A stretch of 64,000 nucleotides of DNA, taken from the NCBI RefSeq assembly GCF_009870125.1, contig NC_046681.1:8879001-8943000 (forward strand). The letters run 5' to 3'. Below are positions 13,921 to 24,119 of the stretch, one piece after another. Position 1 is the stretch's first letter; each line of letters begins with the position of its first letter. The notes below the pieces were generated by a model. It searched no databases. It worked only from the letters and a program-made list of their open reading frames with translations, and was not told where the DNA came from. The DNA comes from Drosophila pseudoobscura (taxonomy: Eukaryota; Arthropoda; Insecta; Diptera; Drosophilidae). Position numbers and translations under genes: made by a program.

Positions 13921-16405
13921 TCATTTAAAACCATATCCACAATCCTCACCCATTGGCAACTCTTAATCTCACTTTGAAATATAGGATTCTCTGGTAATAC
14001 TACCGTTTAGGGATCCGGTTATTAAACTAACATTCTTATTTATGGTATTTTGTGGATGCTCAATTTTTCCATTTGAATATTTTGTATTTACTTTGTAAGA
14101 CGCCTAGAAAAGCCGCTTACAGTCCCCAGGGAAAAGTGTCTGGGGACCCAGTGTAAAACGAGTACAAAAAAAGAGAAAGAATTCGGCAGGAGCTTATCTA
14201 ACAAACCCAATATTGTTCGGCCGTTAGCCCCTCTCTGTGCTCCGACCAAAAAATCCTTTAATTGAGTGCACACTTAGGCCAAGAGCAGACAGAGGAAGAC
14301 ACAAGGAGAGGCAGGGAGCCAGAGAGGAAAATATATACACTCACACACACACATATGCAGATGGAGAGGCAGAGGCAGAGGCACTGCCGCCTCAGGGGGT
14401 CTCTGGCTGACGGCTGCCTTTCTGTCTGCCATTTTATGCGCTTTTAGCACCATTATCCTTTTACGATTATCGCCGCTAAAGCGAATTGACTGTTTGACGT
14501 TCAATTGAAATTTTGCATTAAAGCTCAATGGCTTAACCCCTTCAAATTATGCAATAAGACCCACTCCCACGCCCACTCCAGCTCCCCCCCCTAACCCCAT
14601 CTCACATTCCATTCCACTACCACGGCCACCCATCCACCACAAACTCTGACTCTGACTCTGGCACTGGCTCTGGCTCTGCCATTGCGAACGGCATCACCAA
14701 ACGCAATCCCAAGGCTGAGCCCAAGCAGCTTTCAGCTCGAAATGGCTGCTGGGACGGGACGGAGTAGAATGATGAGCAAGTGGAGACCAGGATGATGCTC
14801 CTCTTCGTTCTGAGCTTGGCTGGTGCACTAAGAAAAAAATCAGGTTTTAGCTGAAAGAATTCTGATCTTAAATAGAGCCGCACGAAAGCTCTCTCGGTAT
14901 TTCGTGTATTAAAAGATCATGGCAATAGATCTGTGAATACTGGGTACAACTTTAGTCTCATTTCTAGTTAAATTCTTCAAGAAAAAACTTTAATTTAAGA
15001 TCTAATTCCAGCATTAACTAGATCTTAGATCTACAAGTTCTGAATCGTTCTGAATAGAATCACATCATTTTTAATTAAATATGAGGATCTGTTCTTCCTT
15101 TAAAACTTGACTTTAAGTTCCGCTCAGTGTGCTGACGAACGATATGGAACGAAAGGGAACGAAGAGTAACGAAAAGAGAGCCAAAAAGAGAACTGAGAGA
15201 GGTACAGGAGCGCACATCGAATGGCAGCCAATTAGCGCGCATTGCTCATACGCCACGTTTGTCATGGCAGCCAGACGCCCACACTCACACTGTCTCCTCT
15301 ACAACACACGTACACACACATACACATATGCCTGACTTTGCCCACCCACTGGTGCTGCTCCCAGCCAAACCCCCCCGCCCCCCACCATTCCCCGCCATCT
15401 CCGCCATAGCGGAAACGGAAGTTGTAAGGGGATTTTCAATTTGCAATTGAACTGATTCTGATTTTTTGGCTTGCTTCTTTTTCTCGGCGCTCATTTTATG
15501 GCTGACTTGGTCTGCTGTAGTGGTGTAGAGATGGGTTCTAGATGGCAGATGGGGATGATGATGGCAAAGGATATGGAATGGTATGCGATGGTATGGGGTG
15601 GTACGGGATGGGTGGTGGAGTGCGGAAATGTAATCATCGCAATCCACAGAAGCCCAACCGTGCCCACACACAGACAGAGGGATCCAGGGACTTATACATA
15701 TAAACTTACATTTAATTTCCACTAATTGAATCGAAATCGATCTCTCTCACTCTCACTCTCTCTCTCCCCTATGCTGGATGCTGGTGCAAAAAGCTTTCCA
15801 CTGGGCCTTGACGTTTGCTCTTCGGATTGCGGGGGGGAGGGAGAACATTTTGGTTTTGGGGCGTGGCCACGTTTGAGCGCATTTAATAAACTTTTCCTAT
15901 AAATCAAGGAATTTTTTATTACTTCCTTTTTTGGGGGGAGGCGGAGGCGGGGGATCACCCTCAATCTGCCCCTAGAAAACGGATTAACTGCTCAGGAAAA
16001 TTCAGGGAAAACTGCAAAAGCGGCAGACGAAAAGGGAAACGAAAATTGCACCGTTAACTGCTCTAATGGGTAAAACGCGTCAATGGGTAAATGACTTTTG
16101 ACCCCCCACAAAAACCGGAAGATTATCGTCAGTAGTCGATGGCAAGGATAATTATCGTGAGTATAATCCAAGTGGTTATGGGATAAAAATTCCTGAAATA
16201 TGTGCGTAAGTCTTGATAAGTCTTTGTAAGTGAGGAATTAATGATTATATTATTTAATTTTAAAAGAATCTTGAGCAAAAAACCAACAAACTCGCTTTAT
16301 AACATCTATGAAATGCAATTTATGGATGCACAATTTCCACCAACAATTTTGAAAAGTCACCAAACCAGATACGTTAACGACACCCTCCTTCGCATCAGCC
16401 ATCTT

Positions 16406-18648
16406 TTATGCATAGAACTTGGTGATATTTTCTTGTAGATGGGTGATGGTCTTTTGAATGCTCTCGTGCAGAATGTCCATCTCCTCCTCGATGGCTTGCT
16501 GGCCCATCTTCGGATTGAGAAACTTCATCGTGGACAGATCGTACATGATCTGGGCGCCGTGCTCTCTGATCAGGTTCCACGTGACCCGAGCCTCTTCTTG
16601 GGCCGTGCTGACGACAGCCTCGACGGCGGCGTCGTAGAAGGCCATCATATTGCGGAGCATCCCGACGGTCTTGTAGAAGGGACAGAAGGCGTCGTAGTCG
16701 CTGTAGGAGTTCTGCTGCAGGAAGTCATCCTTCAGCATCTTGGCCACCTCCAGGACGATCTTGTCGGTCTCGTTCAGCGAGGACTTGCCCACCAGCTGCA
16801 CGATCTCCGCCAGATCGTCTTCCTCCTGCAGAATCTGTTTGGCCGAGGACCGCAGCTTGACGAATTCGGGATTGTTCTCCTCGTAGTATGCGTCCAGGGC
16901 GCGGATGTACTTCGAGTACGACTGCAGCCAGTTGACGGAGGGGAAGTGCTTGCGCTGGGCCAGCTTCTTGTCCAGTCCCCAGAACACCTGCACGATGCTC
17001 AGAGTGGCAGAGGTCACGGGATCGGAGAAGTCACCACCAGGAGGCGACACAGCCCCGACAATGGACACAGAGCCTTCGCGATCGGGGCTACCCAGACACT
17101 GTACGCGACCGGCACGCTCATAGAAGGAGGCCAGACGGGCACCCAAGTAGGCTGGATAGCCCGCATCGGCGGGCATCTCCGCCAGACGTCCGGAGATCTC
17201 ACGCAGCGCCTCGGCCCAACGGGAGGTGGAGTCAGCCATCATGGACGCGTGGTAGCCCATGTCCCGAAAGTACTCGGAGATGGTGATGCCCGTGTAGATG
17301 GAGGCCTCACGGGCAGCCACGGGCATGTTGGAAGTGTTGGCCACCAGCGCGGTGCGCTTCATGATGGTCTCCATGCTGCCGTTGATCTCGATCTCGAGCT
17401 GGGGAAAGTCGCGCAGCACCTCAGACATCTCATTGCCGCGCTCGCCGCAACCTACGTACACGATGACATCAGAGTTGGAGTACTTGGACAGAGCCTATGG
17501 GAATGATAGGAAGAAACTACATGAGGCAAGGTCTTTTGATGACTGAGAAGGAGAATGAAGCTCACCTGGGAGATGACAGTCTTGCCACAGCCAAAGGCAC
17601 CGGGAATGGCGGTGGTACCGCCTTGGACACAGGGAAAGAAAGCGTCTAGAACACGCTGTCCTGTCAGAAGGGGACTGTTGCTAGGCAACTTCTCGACTGT
17701 GGGCCGACTGCGTCGCACTGGCCACACCTGGAGCATGGTATGCTTGGTGACGACGTCCTCGAACTCCGTCTCGATGACCACGTCTTCCACGCAGTAGTTG
17801 CCCTCGCTGGCCAGCCACTTGATGCGGCCCTGGGTGCGAGGCGGCAGCATCAGGCGGTGCTCCATCATACAATTCTCGTGCACCGTCCCATAGATGTCGC
17901 CGCCGGTGATCAGGTCGTCGATCTTTAGCTTCTCCGGGCTAAAAGAGTAAGAGATGTTGCGGGGCAGACATGGGATATCAATGCCCTTGGGCACGTAGAT
18001 CGATTCGGTGATCTCGTGGATGGTGCGCAGCGGGCGCTGAATGCCGTCGAAGATGCTGCCCATAATGCCAGGGCCTAGCTCCACGGACAGGGGTTTTCCC
18101 GTCTGGTAGACAGGATCCCCGACACTCACGCCGGACGTATCCTCGTACACCTGAATGGTGGCCATGTCTCCCTCCAGACGAATGATCTCGCCCACCAGAT
18201 TGTTGTGGCCTACGCGAACCAGTTCGTACATGGCGGCGCCGGCCATATCCTCGGCATTGACCACTGGACCGGAGACGCCAAAGATGCGCCCTACGTGCTC
18301 CTCCTCCTTCACCTCGTCCGGTGGGGTGGGGGAGTCATAAACCACCTTCTTCTCAAATACAGATTCGGTTGGGTGTACATCGACATTGCCCTTGGCCGAA
18401 TCGTCAGAATCTGTACTATCGGCTATCGTTAAGCTCCGCTTGCGCTCTTGCTTAGAATCATCCTCTTTATAGTCCTCAGATTCCTTCTGGGTCTGCGCAG
18501 ACCCATCCTGAACACTATACTCGAAGGAGGTGTTCGTGCTTGTTTCCTTTTGGGCTGATTTTGCAGCTGTGCTGCAGGAGCACGGCTTCTGTTTGACGTC
18601 GTGATGGCAATGACACAGCCGCAGTGCAGGTTTCTTATCTTTGTCCAT
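16406..18648 (-). CDS. Vha68-3: V-ATPase catalytic subunit A paralog with N-terminal extension (Vha68-3-like)
   Basis: CDS is complement(join(16406..17494,17566..18648)), 723 aa. Subunit A is the ATP-hydrolysing subunit of the cytosolic V1 sector of the vacuolar proton pump. Visible: the core begins near residue 119 ([12 protein letters not shown]), the P-loop GAFGCGKT is at 350-357, the ERGNEM and [18 protein letters not shown] blocks follow, and SDPVTSATL is intact. It ends in a C-terminus about six residues longer than the canonical subunit. Residues 1-118 form an extension of about 103 residues relative to the canonical gene: first a Cys/His cluster (LCHCHHD, then CSC), then an acidic Ser/Asp/Glu/Lys-rich stretch. 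The single intron (17495-17565, 71 nt) sits at the same place (ISQ|ALSK) as the second coding intron of the neighbour. The other two are absent, so introns were lost here or gained there. The start is the ATG at 18648. No break is visible. The D. melanogaster family member CG5075 is, as I recall, testis-biased. Confidence 0.9.
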
Positions 18649-19800
18649 GGTGGCGATTGAATGGGATCCAAGTTGATCAGGTCAATTTTTACTATGAGAA
18701 GGGATAATTTTGTTATTTATCGAGCTGAAATTATTGCTACAGGTCTGCTATGAAAAAGGCAGATATTTCATTGATAGAAAATTTTAAAATAATGGAGAAG
18801 AGAGTGTTGTAGAAGGATAGATAAAGCCGAATTGTGATAAAGTAGGCGCCGACTCACCAGACCAATGAAATCGGGCAATAAGCTCCAATGTTTCCCAGCC
18901 TGCAGGTGCCTACAGCCATGTCGTAGAAAAACGCGCTATACGAATTGTCACATCAGGTTCCGTGAAAGATATTACATTAGGACAAGTAGATCTGATGCAT
19001 TGTTTCGTTCAGTAATATCAGACAGCTTTAAAGAAGTTTCTTTGATCAATTTTCTTGAATATAAATAAACAAAGAGTTTCGAAGTCTATACGAGATTAAG
19101 AGAGAGAGTGGAGGAGAGGTGCTTGCAATTACATTAAATGTATTTGTTGTTTGCACTTTATTCGTACATTTAATATTTCATACTTTAAATATTTACATAA
19201 ATTTAACAAACAAACAAACAAACAGGGGAGAAAACATGACTTTTTCACAAATAAACAAGAATTTCCATTCATTAAACAATAATACTATTTATGCATGCAT
19301 TTGTATATGTCTTTTGTGTGGGTGTGCGGTGCGTGTGGGGCTCGGGGTCGGGTCCGCGTACTACCTCGGTACTACATGTTTGTGCGTGTCTTTTATTCAG
19401 TGTTGTAGTGTTGTAAATGGAAGTACATAGAAGGACGTTCGTTAGTGGTTGGCGTTACAGTTGACGTGTCCCTGTGTGCCCCCCTGGCGGGTTGCATTTC
19501 TGGATGATGATGTATCAACCGCAGGCCGGAATGTTTTGCATCTCTCGCAGGCATCGAAAAGTAGTGGAATTTCGTTGATGGATTTTCGTTTGTTTTTCTT
19601 TCTTTGTTTCGGAAACTTTTGAATGCAGCATGGAATTGTTGGTCTTCTTCTTTTTCTTCACAATTTTTTTTCAGTAGGCTTTTTTGTTGTTTTTCTTTTG
19701 ACGGAACTGTACGCACGGTACGTTTTTTGACTGCTTTCATTTTAAAAGTTAACTATATAACAAATATAAGATTAGATTGTAAAAGTAAGGCCAACACGCT
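18649..19800. other. spacer between the two subunit A genes, including the 3' UTR of the right-hand gene
   Basis: About 1.15 kb on the minus strand from the stop of the canonical subunit A gene to the start of the Vha68-3-like gene. Minus-strand AATAAA hexamers lie at 19392-19397 and 19157-19162. The promoter and 5' UTR of the Vha68-3-like gene must fit into the left few hundred bases. I see no clear TATA box. Confidence 0.6.
19392..19397 (-). terminator. candidate poly(A) signal of canonical subunit A gene
   Basis: TTTATT on the plus strand (AATAAA on the minus), about 400 nt past the stop codon. A second candidate lies at 19157-19162. Confidence 0.4.
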
Positions 19801-21847
19801 CTAGTCCTCCAGATTTCTGAAGGCCTGCTGCAGGTCCTCGTGCAGCTGCTCAAAGTCAGCCTTGATCTTGGCCTCACCATCCTTGACGGGGTCCTGAGTA
19901 AAAGGTAGAGAGATCAGTTAGTAATCTCTTCATTCATAAGCGTCGATTAGGCTTCACTCACCTTGAACTTCATGGAAGACAGCTGGTACATGATGTTGCC
20001 CATTGCCTCGCGAATAACGTTCCAGGTGATCTTGTTCTCGGACTGGGCTGTCGACTCAACAGAGTGGCGGGCCAGGTCGTAGAAGTCGATGATGTTCTTC
20101 AGCATACCGACGGTCTTGTAGAAGGGGCAGAAGCGATCGTACGACGAGTAGGAGTTCTGCTGCAGGAAATCGTCCTTCAGCAGCTTGGCCACCTCCAAGG
20201 TGATCTTGTCGGTCTCGGCCAGCGAGGCCTTGCCGACCAGCTGCACGATTTCGGACAGATCCTCCTCTTCCTGCAGGATCTCCTTGACCTTGGTACGCAG
20301 GGGCACAAACTCCTGGAAGTTCTTGTCATAGAAGTCATCGAGGGCACGCATGTACTTCGAGTAGGAGATGAGCCAGTTGATGGAGGGGAAATGCTTGCGC
20401 TGGGCCAGCTTCTTGTCCAGACCCCAGAACACCTGCACGATACCCAGAGTGGCGGATGTCACGGGATCGGAGAAGTCACCACCAGGAGGCGACACAGCAC
20501 CGACAATGGAGACGGAACCCTCGCGCTCGGGGTTACCCAAGCACTTGATGCGACCGGCACGCTCGTAGAAGGAGGCCAGACGGGCGCCCAGGTAGGCTGG
20601 GTAGCCGGAATCGGCAGGCATCTCAGCCAGACGACCCGAAATCTCACGCAAGGCCTCGGCCCAACGGGAGGTGGAGTCAGCCATCATGGACACGTTGTAG
20701 CCCATGTCACGGAAGTATTCCGAGAGGGTGATACCGGTGTAGATGGAGGCCTCACGGGCAGCCACAGGCATGTTGGAGGTGTTGGCCACCAGGGCGGTAC
20801 GCTTCATAATGGACTCGGTAACGCCATCGATCTCCACGGACAGCTCGGGGAAGTCACGCAGTACCTCAGACATCTCGTTACCACGCTCGCCGCAACCGAC
20901 ATACACGATGACATCAGAGTTGGAGTACTTGGACAGAGCCTACGGGAATGATAGGAACAAAACTACATGAGGCCAGGTCTTTTGGTGACTGAGATATGAG
21001 AATGAAGCTCACCTGGGAGATGACAGTCTTGCCGCAACCGAAGGCACCGGGAATGGCGGTGGTACCGCCCTGGACACAGGGGAAGAGCGAGTCGAGGACA
21101 CGCTGTCCGGTCAGCAGGGGATGGTTGGCGGGCAGCTTCTCGGTGACGGGACGTGGCTGACGCACGGGCCACACCTGCAACATGGTGTGCTTGGTGATCT
21201 CGCCATCGAACTCTGTCTCGAGGACGACTTCATCGACCTTGTAGTTTCCAGAGGGGGCAATGTAGCGGACTGTGCCCTTGGCGCGTGGGTTGACAATCAT
21301 CTTGTGCTTGACCAGAGTGTTCTCATGGACCAGACCGAACAGATCACCTCCAGTGATGTGGGAGCCGACCTTCACGTTCAAGGGGTTGAACTCCCAGGCG
21401 GTGGTGCGCGACAAGGCGGGCACATTCACACCCTTGGGGATGTAGATGGAGTTGGTCAGCTCGTTGATGTCCTTCAGCGGACGCTGGATACCGTCGAAAA
21501 TGCTGCCCATGATACCGGGGCCCAGCTCAACGGACAGGGGCTTGCCTGTGCGCAGGACGGGATCGCCGACAGTCACGCCAGAGGTCTCCTCGTACACCTG
21601 AATGGTGGCCATGTCGCCCTCCAGACGGATGATCTCGCCCACCAGCTCGTAGTAGCCGACGCGCACCAGCTCGTACATAGCAGAGCCGGACATGGCCTCG
21701 GCGGTGACCACTGAGAATTGGAGGTTAGGGGGTTAGATATCGGCTGGAAGGGGATATGTCTGGTTACTTACCAGGACCCGAGACAGCGAAGACACGTCCA
21801 TATTTGGACTCACGCTCCTCATCATCGAAACATTTCAGATTGGACAT
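19801..21847 (-). CDS. Vha68-2: V-type proton ATPase catalytic subunit A, canonical form
   Basis: CDS is complement(join(19801..19893,19962..20939,21013..21710,21772..21847)), 614 aa, the length I expect for Drosophila Vha68-1 and Vha68-2. It hydrolyses ATP in the V1 head of the vacuolar proton pump that acidifies endosomes, lysosomes and some plasma membranes. The protein starts [19 protein letters not shown]. The P-loop GAFGCGKT is at residues 247-254, followed by [11 protein letters not shown], the [14 protein letters not shown] segment and SDPVTSATL. It ends in FRNLED. All four exons join in phase with GT/AG introns (61, 73 and 68 nt). Strongly biased C/G third positions indicate high expression and create a long antisense open frame. 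It lies 1.15 kb upstream of its Vha68-3-like paralog on the same strand. Assignment to Vha68-2 rather than Vha68-1 is not secure. Confidence 0.95.
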
Positions 21848-21970
21848 TTTGCTTGATTTTGTTTCTACAACTGAAAACAAGAGAACTGCATTGTAGCGCT
21901 GAACGAAAGATAAAACTGAAAATTTCTTATCACTAATTGGTGGCTGGCTGGCTGGCTGGCTGGCCCTTTT

Positions 21971-21982
21971 GTCAGCTGACAA
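21971..21982. promoter_or_regulatory. GTCAGCTGACAA palindrome, copy 1
   Basis: Ten-base palindrome with a CAGCTG E-box core, about 125 bp upstream of the subunit A start codon. The same 12-mer occurs at two other sites within 0.8 kb. Confidence 0.5.
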
Positions 21983-22185
21983 ATCGAGGTGGGAGGGAAG
22001 GGGACGTGTAACCCGACACTATCAATATCTTTTAATCCAAAATACACACTTTTTGCTGCCTATTTTCTGGTAATATTTTAAGTATTTCTTAATCAGCAAC
22101 TTGACGACAAGTGTATTTCAGTTATTTTCGATTTTTACTCGTAACTCCCTCACACAAAAAATTATGTTCGAGCAGAGCTTTCGTT

Positions 22186-22194
22186 TCACGTGAC
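22186..22194. promoter_or_regulatory. TCACGTGA(C) E-box, candidate CLEAR element
   Basis: A perfect TCACGTGA palindrome about 340 bp upstream of the canonical subunit A start codon. Established knowledge: MITF/TFE-family factors bind GTCACGTGAC-type CLEAR motifs in V-ATPase promoters, including through Mitf in Drosophila. That this copy functions is inferred from motif and position. Confidence 0.6.
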
Positions 22195-22511
22195 AAAGCT
22201 TTGGCCAAGTTCGAAAAGTAATACCCTCTCTCAGAGTCGGCTCTCCAACTGTGAAACCTCTCGACTGCGGAAAGAAAAACACACGCTAATTAAAAATCAA
22301 ACTGCAAATTGGTTTTTCTATACTATTTTCATTTTTCGTATGAATTTATATGCGGGCTGCGTTTATCTGGAGAGCGGGAGCGCAAGAGAACCCGAGAGCA
22401 CAACTCTCTGACAACTCTCTCGCGCTCTTCGGATCTCTCTCTCTCTCTCCATTCGAGTTCGAATATTTGACAATTGGCTTTGACGTTGATCACAAGACTA
22501 CTGTCATTGGC

Positions 22512-22523
22512 GTCAGCTGACAA
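22512..22523. promoter_or_regulatory. GTCAGCTGACAA palindrome, copy 2
   Basis: Exact repeat of the 12-mer at 21971, same orientation, about 665 bp upstream of the subunit A start codon. Confidence 0.5.
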
Positions 22524-22751
22524 ATGGAAAAAGTAAGTCGATAAAAAAAAAACGCAGACTGTGGATCGTACAGCTGTAATGTCAAAGCCACCATATTGAA
22601 TTTTTGATCGCATTCAACCTCTCCGCTCCTATGTTTAAGTAAACTCCCACCCCATTCTATGTGTGGGGCAGGCTAATGTGGATCACAAGACCCGAAGTGC
22701 GACAGAGAGGGGCAGAGCCAGAGCCAGTGGCTGAGCACGCGCGAGGGGAGG

Positions 22752-22763
22752 GTCAGCTGACAA
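22752..22763. promoter_or_regulatory. GTCAGCTGACAA palindrome, copy 3
   Basis: Third exact copy of the 12-mer, same orientation, within a GC-richer patch. Confidence 0.5.
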
Positions 22764-23359
22764 GGCAAAATAATTTTCCACGCGCAAAATTTTCTGATAG
22801 TTTTAGACCGCACTTTTCTTTTGCCGCTTTTCCACTTGTTTTTGCACTTCGTTTTCGGCTTCTTTTCGCTGCACTTATTATCTAACACACATGCAGAATA
22901 TCTGCAGTTTTTTCTGTTTGCTTTCGGCTCTGCTTCGTCACTTTTTTAGTTGGGATTTTTCAAGGCAAAATGCCATCTTTCTTTGCAGCAGGCAGGCGCG
23001 CTTTCAATGTATCATAAGAAAACTCTCATTTAGTTTATAATTTATGCCTTGCCTTGTTTCTGTTTCTGTTTTTTATTTTCTTCAAAAGGTGTGGAGGTGG
23101 AGGGGGCTTACTTTACTGTGTCTTCGCATTCACCTTGCGAACGAGTGTGTATGCTCCGTGCGTGTTGGGTGTTGGATGGACTGTGGAGGTTGGAGCTGTG
23201 GATCGGTGTTCGGCAGCTCTATTCTCACGCAAATATGAGCTTTCTCGCTCTTCTCTTCACACTCAAGAGCCCAGTTCGAATACGAAACCGACTGCGCAAC
23301 GTCAACGCTCGAACTTCGAAAAGTTTAGATTCGTGACGACGATCGCGCGCATGACGACG

Positions 23360-23613
23360 TTATACAAGGTGGTTCGAAAAGAGAGCGCCAGCTGTGCTTT
23401 CTAAGCGAAAGCTTGTGAGTGCGAGTTGTGAGCAGTGCTGCCAGAATTTCAATACAAGCTAGATTCGAACAAAATATGCCGTAAATGGCTAAAACCGAAA
23501 ATTGATAAGCTTAAAGTTTGGCTAAGTCTAAATACATCCCAAAAATAACACATTTTGTTATATTTTCTTTATGGTTTGAACAGCGCGTTGAGCGAATACA
23601 CCACCTTGTATAA
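23360..23613. mobile_element. candidate short inverted-repeat (MITE-like) element
   Basis: A perfect 14-base inverted repeat, TTATACAAGGTGGT at 23360-23373 and its reverse complement at 23600-23613, encloses about 226 bp with no coding capacity. Each terminus begins at TA, so a TA target duplication of the Tc1/mariner type is possible. Similarity of the two ends fades beyond the first 14 bases. Family not identified. Confidence 0.45.
23388..23428 (+). repeat. direct repeat copy 1 (CCAGCTGTGCTTTC...)
   Basis: About 41 bases, starting CCAGCTGTGCTTTC and containing AAAGCTTGTGAGTGCGAGT, repeated 248 bp downstream with about two mismatches. This copy lies just inside the left inverted terminus of the candidate element. 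Confidence 0.6.
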
Positions 23614-23635
23614 TATCACCATGATCACGAGCTTG

Positions 23636-23676
23636 CCAGCTGTGCTTTCGAAGCAAAAGCTTGTGAGTGCGAGTTT
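23636..23676 (+). repeat. direct repeat copy 2
   Basis: Second copy of the 41-base repeat, located just outside the right terminus of the candidate element at 23613. Confidence 0.6.
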
Positions 23677-24119
23677 GTGAGCGTAGCGCTGCGAGAGAGC
23701 GTGAGCGGGAGAGAGAGTCGGAGCTTGCTCAAACTAGCTTGAAGAAGTTCGTGGGTTGATCTTAAAGTTTATGGCAACTGTGGTGTATGTACATATATGC
23801 AGGAATCGTAGTAATAATGATAAGAAAAAGAAAAGATGCTATCTTACTACAGGTAAATATTTAAAGGAAAATTTGAAGACCATTGTTATTGTTTTTAGGA
23901 GGGTGAGTTGGATATGCGGATGAAGTAACCCAACGAGTGCAACTGATTTGGTTGGGTTTCATTGCGTAAGGTATCGCAATTTCCTTGATTTTACTTTATC
24001 GAATACTATCCGAATAGTTCCATTCCAGGTAGGCTTTAAGTCCGCTGTACTTTTACGTTTCAATACTTGTACTTAATTTGGAAGTAGTCAATAAATATAG
24101 AATAACGGGTAAAAACAGA

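Larger units (their letters stand above)
8801..16405. other. non-coding stretch with repeats, upstream of Vha68-3 3' end
   Basis: No gene supported. Contents: TAACAG/TTTACAG-rich arrays near 9.0-9.1 and 10.05-10.2 kb, GA tracts at 9.64-9.66 kb, an Arg-codon-like AGGACGAGGACC minisatellite near 10.7 kb, an AT-rich stretch at 11.3-12.1 kb, a CAGTCC minisatellite at 12.7-12.8 kb and a 22-base C tract at 13.9 kb. The open frame at 11888-12343 (151 codons) has no recognisable domain and ends in low-complexity residues. It is not called. Confidence 0.5.
21848..24119. promoter_or_regulatory. intergenic region between subunit A gene and adenylyl cyclase
   Basis: Divergent 5' flanks: the subunit A gene reads left and the cyclase reads right. 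The left 1 kb holds a TCACGTGA box, three GTCAGCTGACAA palindromes and a CT-rich (GAGA-type) tract at 22431-22450. It probably also holds a 5' UTR exon, whose borders I could not fix. The right part holds an inverted-repeat element and a flanking direct repeat. Confidence 0.6.

Noticed and set aside
16439..17506. 355-codon plus-strand open frame
   Set aside because: It is exactly antisense to the Vha68-3-like exon 2 and arises from the C/G third-position bias of that gene. It has no recognisable domain.
20064..20951. 295-codon plus-strand open frame
   Set aside because: Antisense shadow of the canonical subunit A gene, with the same composition as the shadow at 16439.
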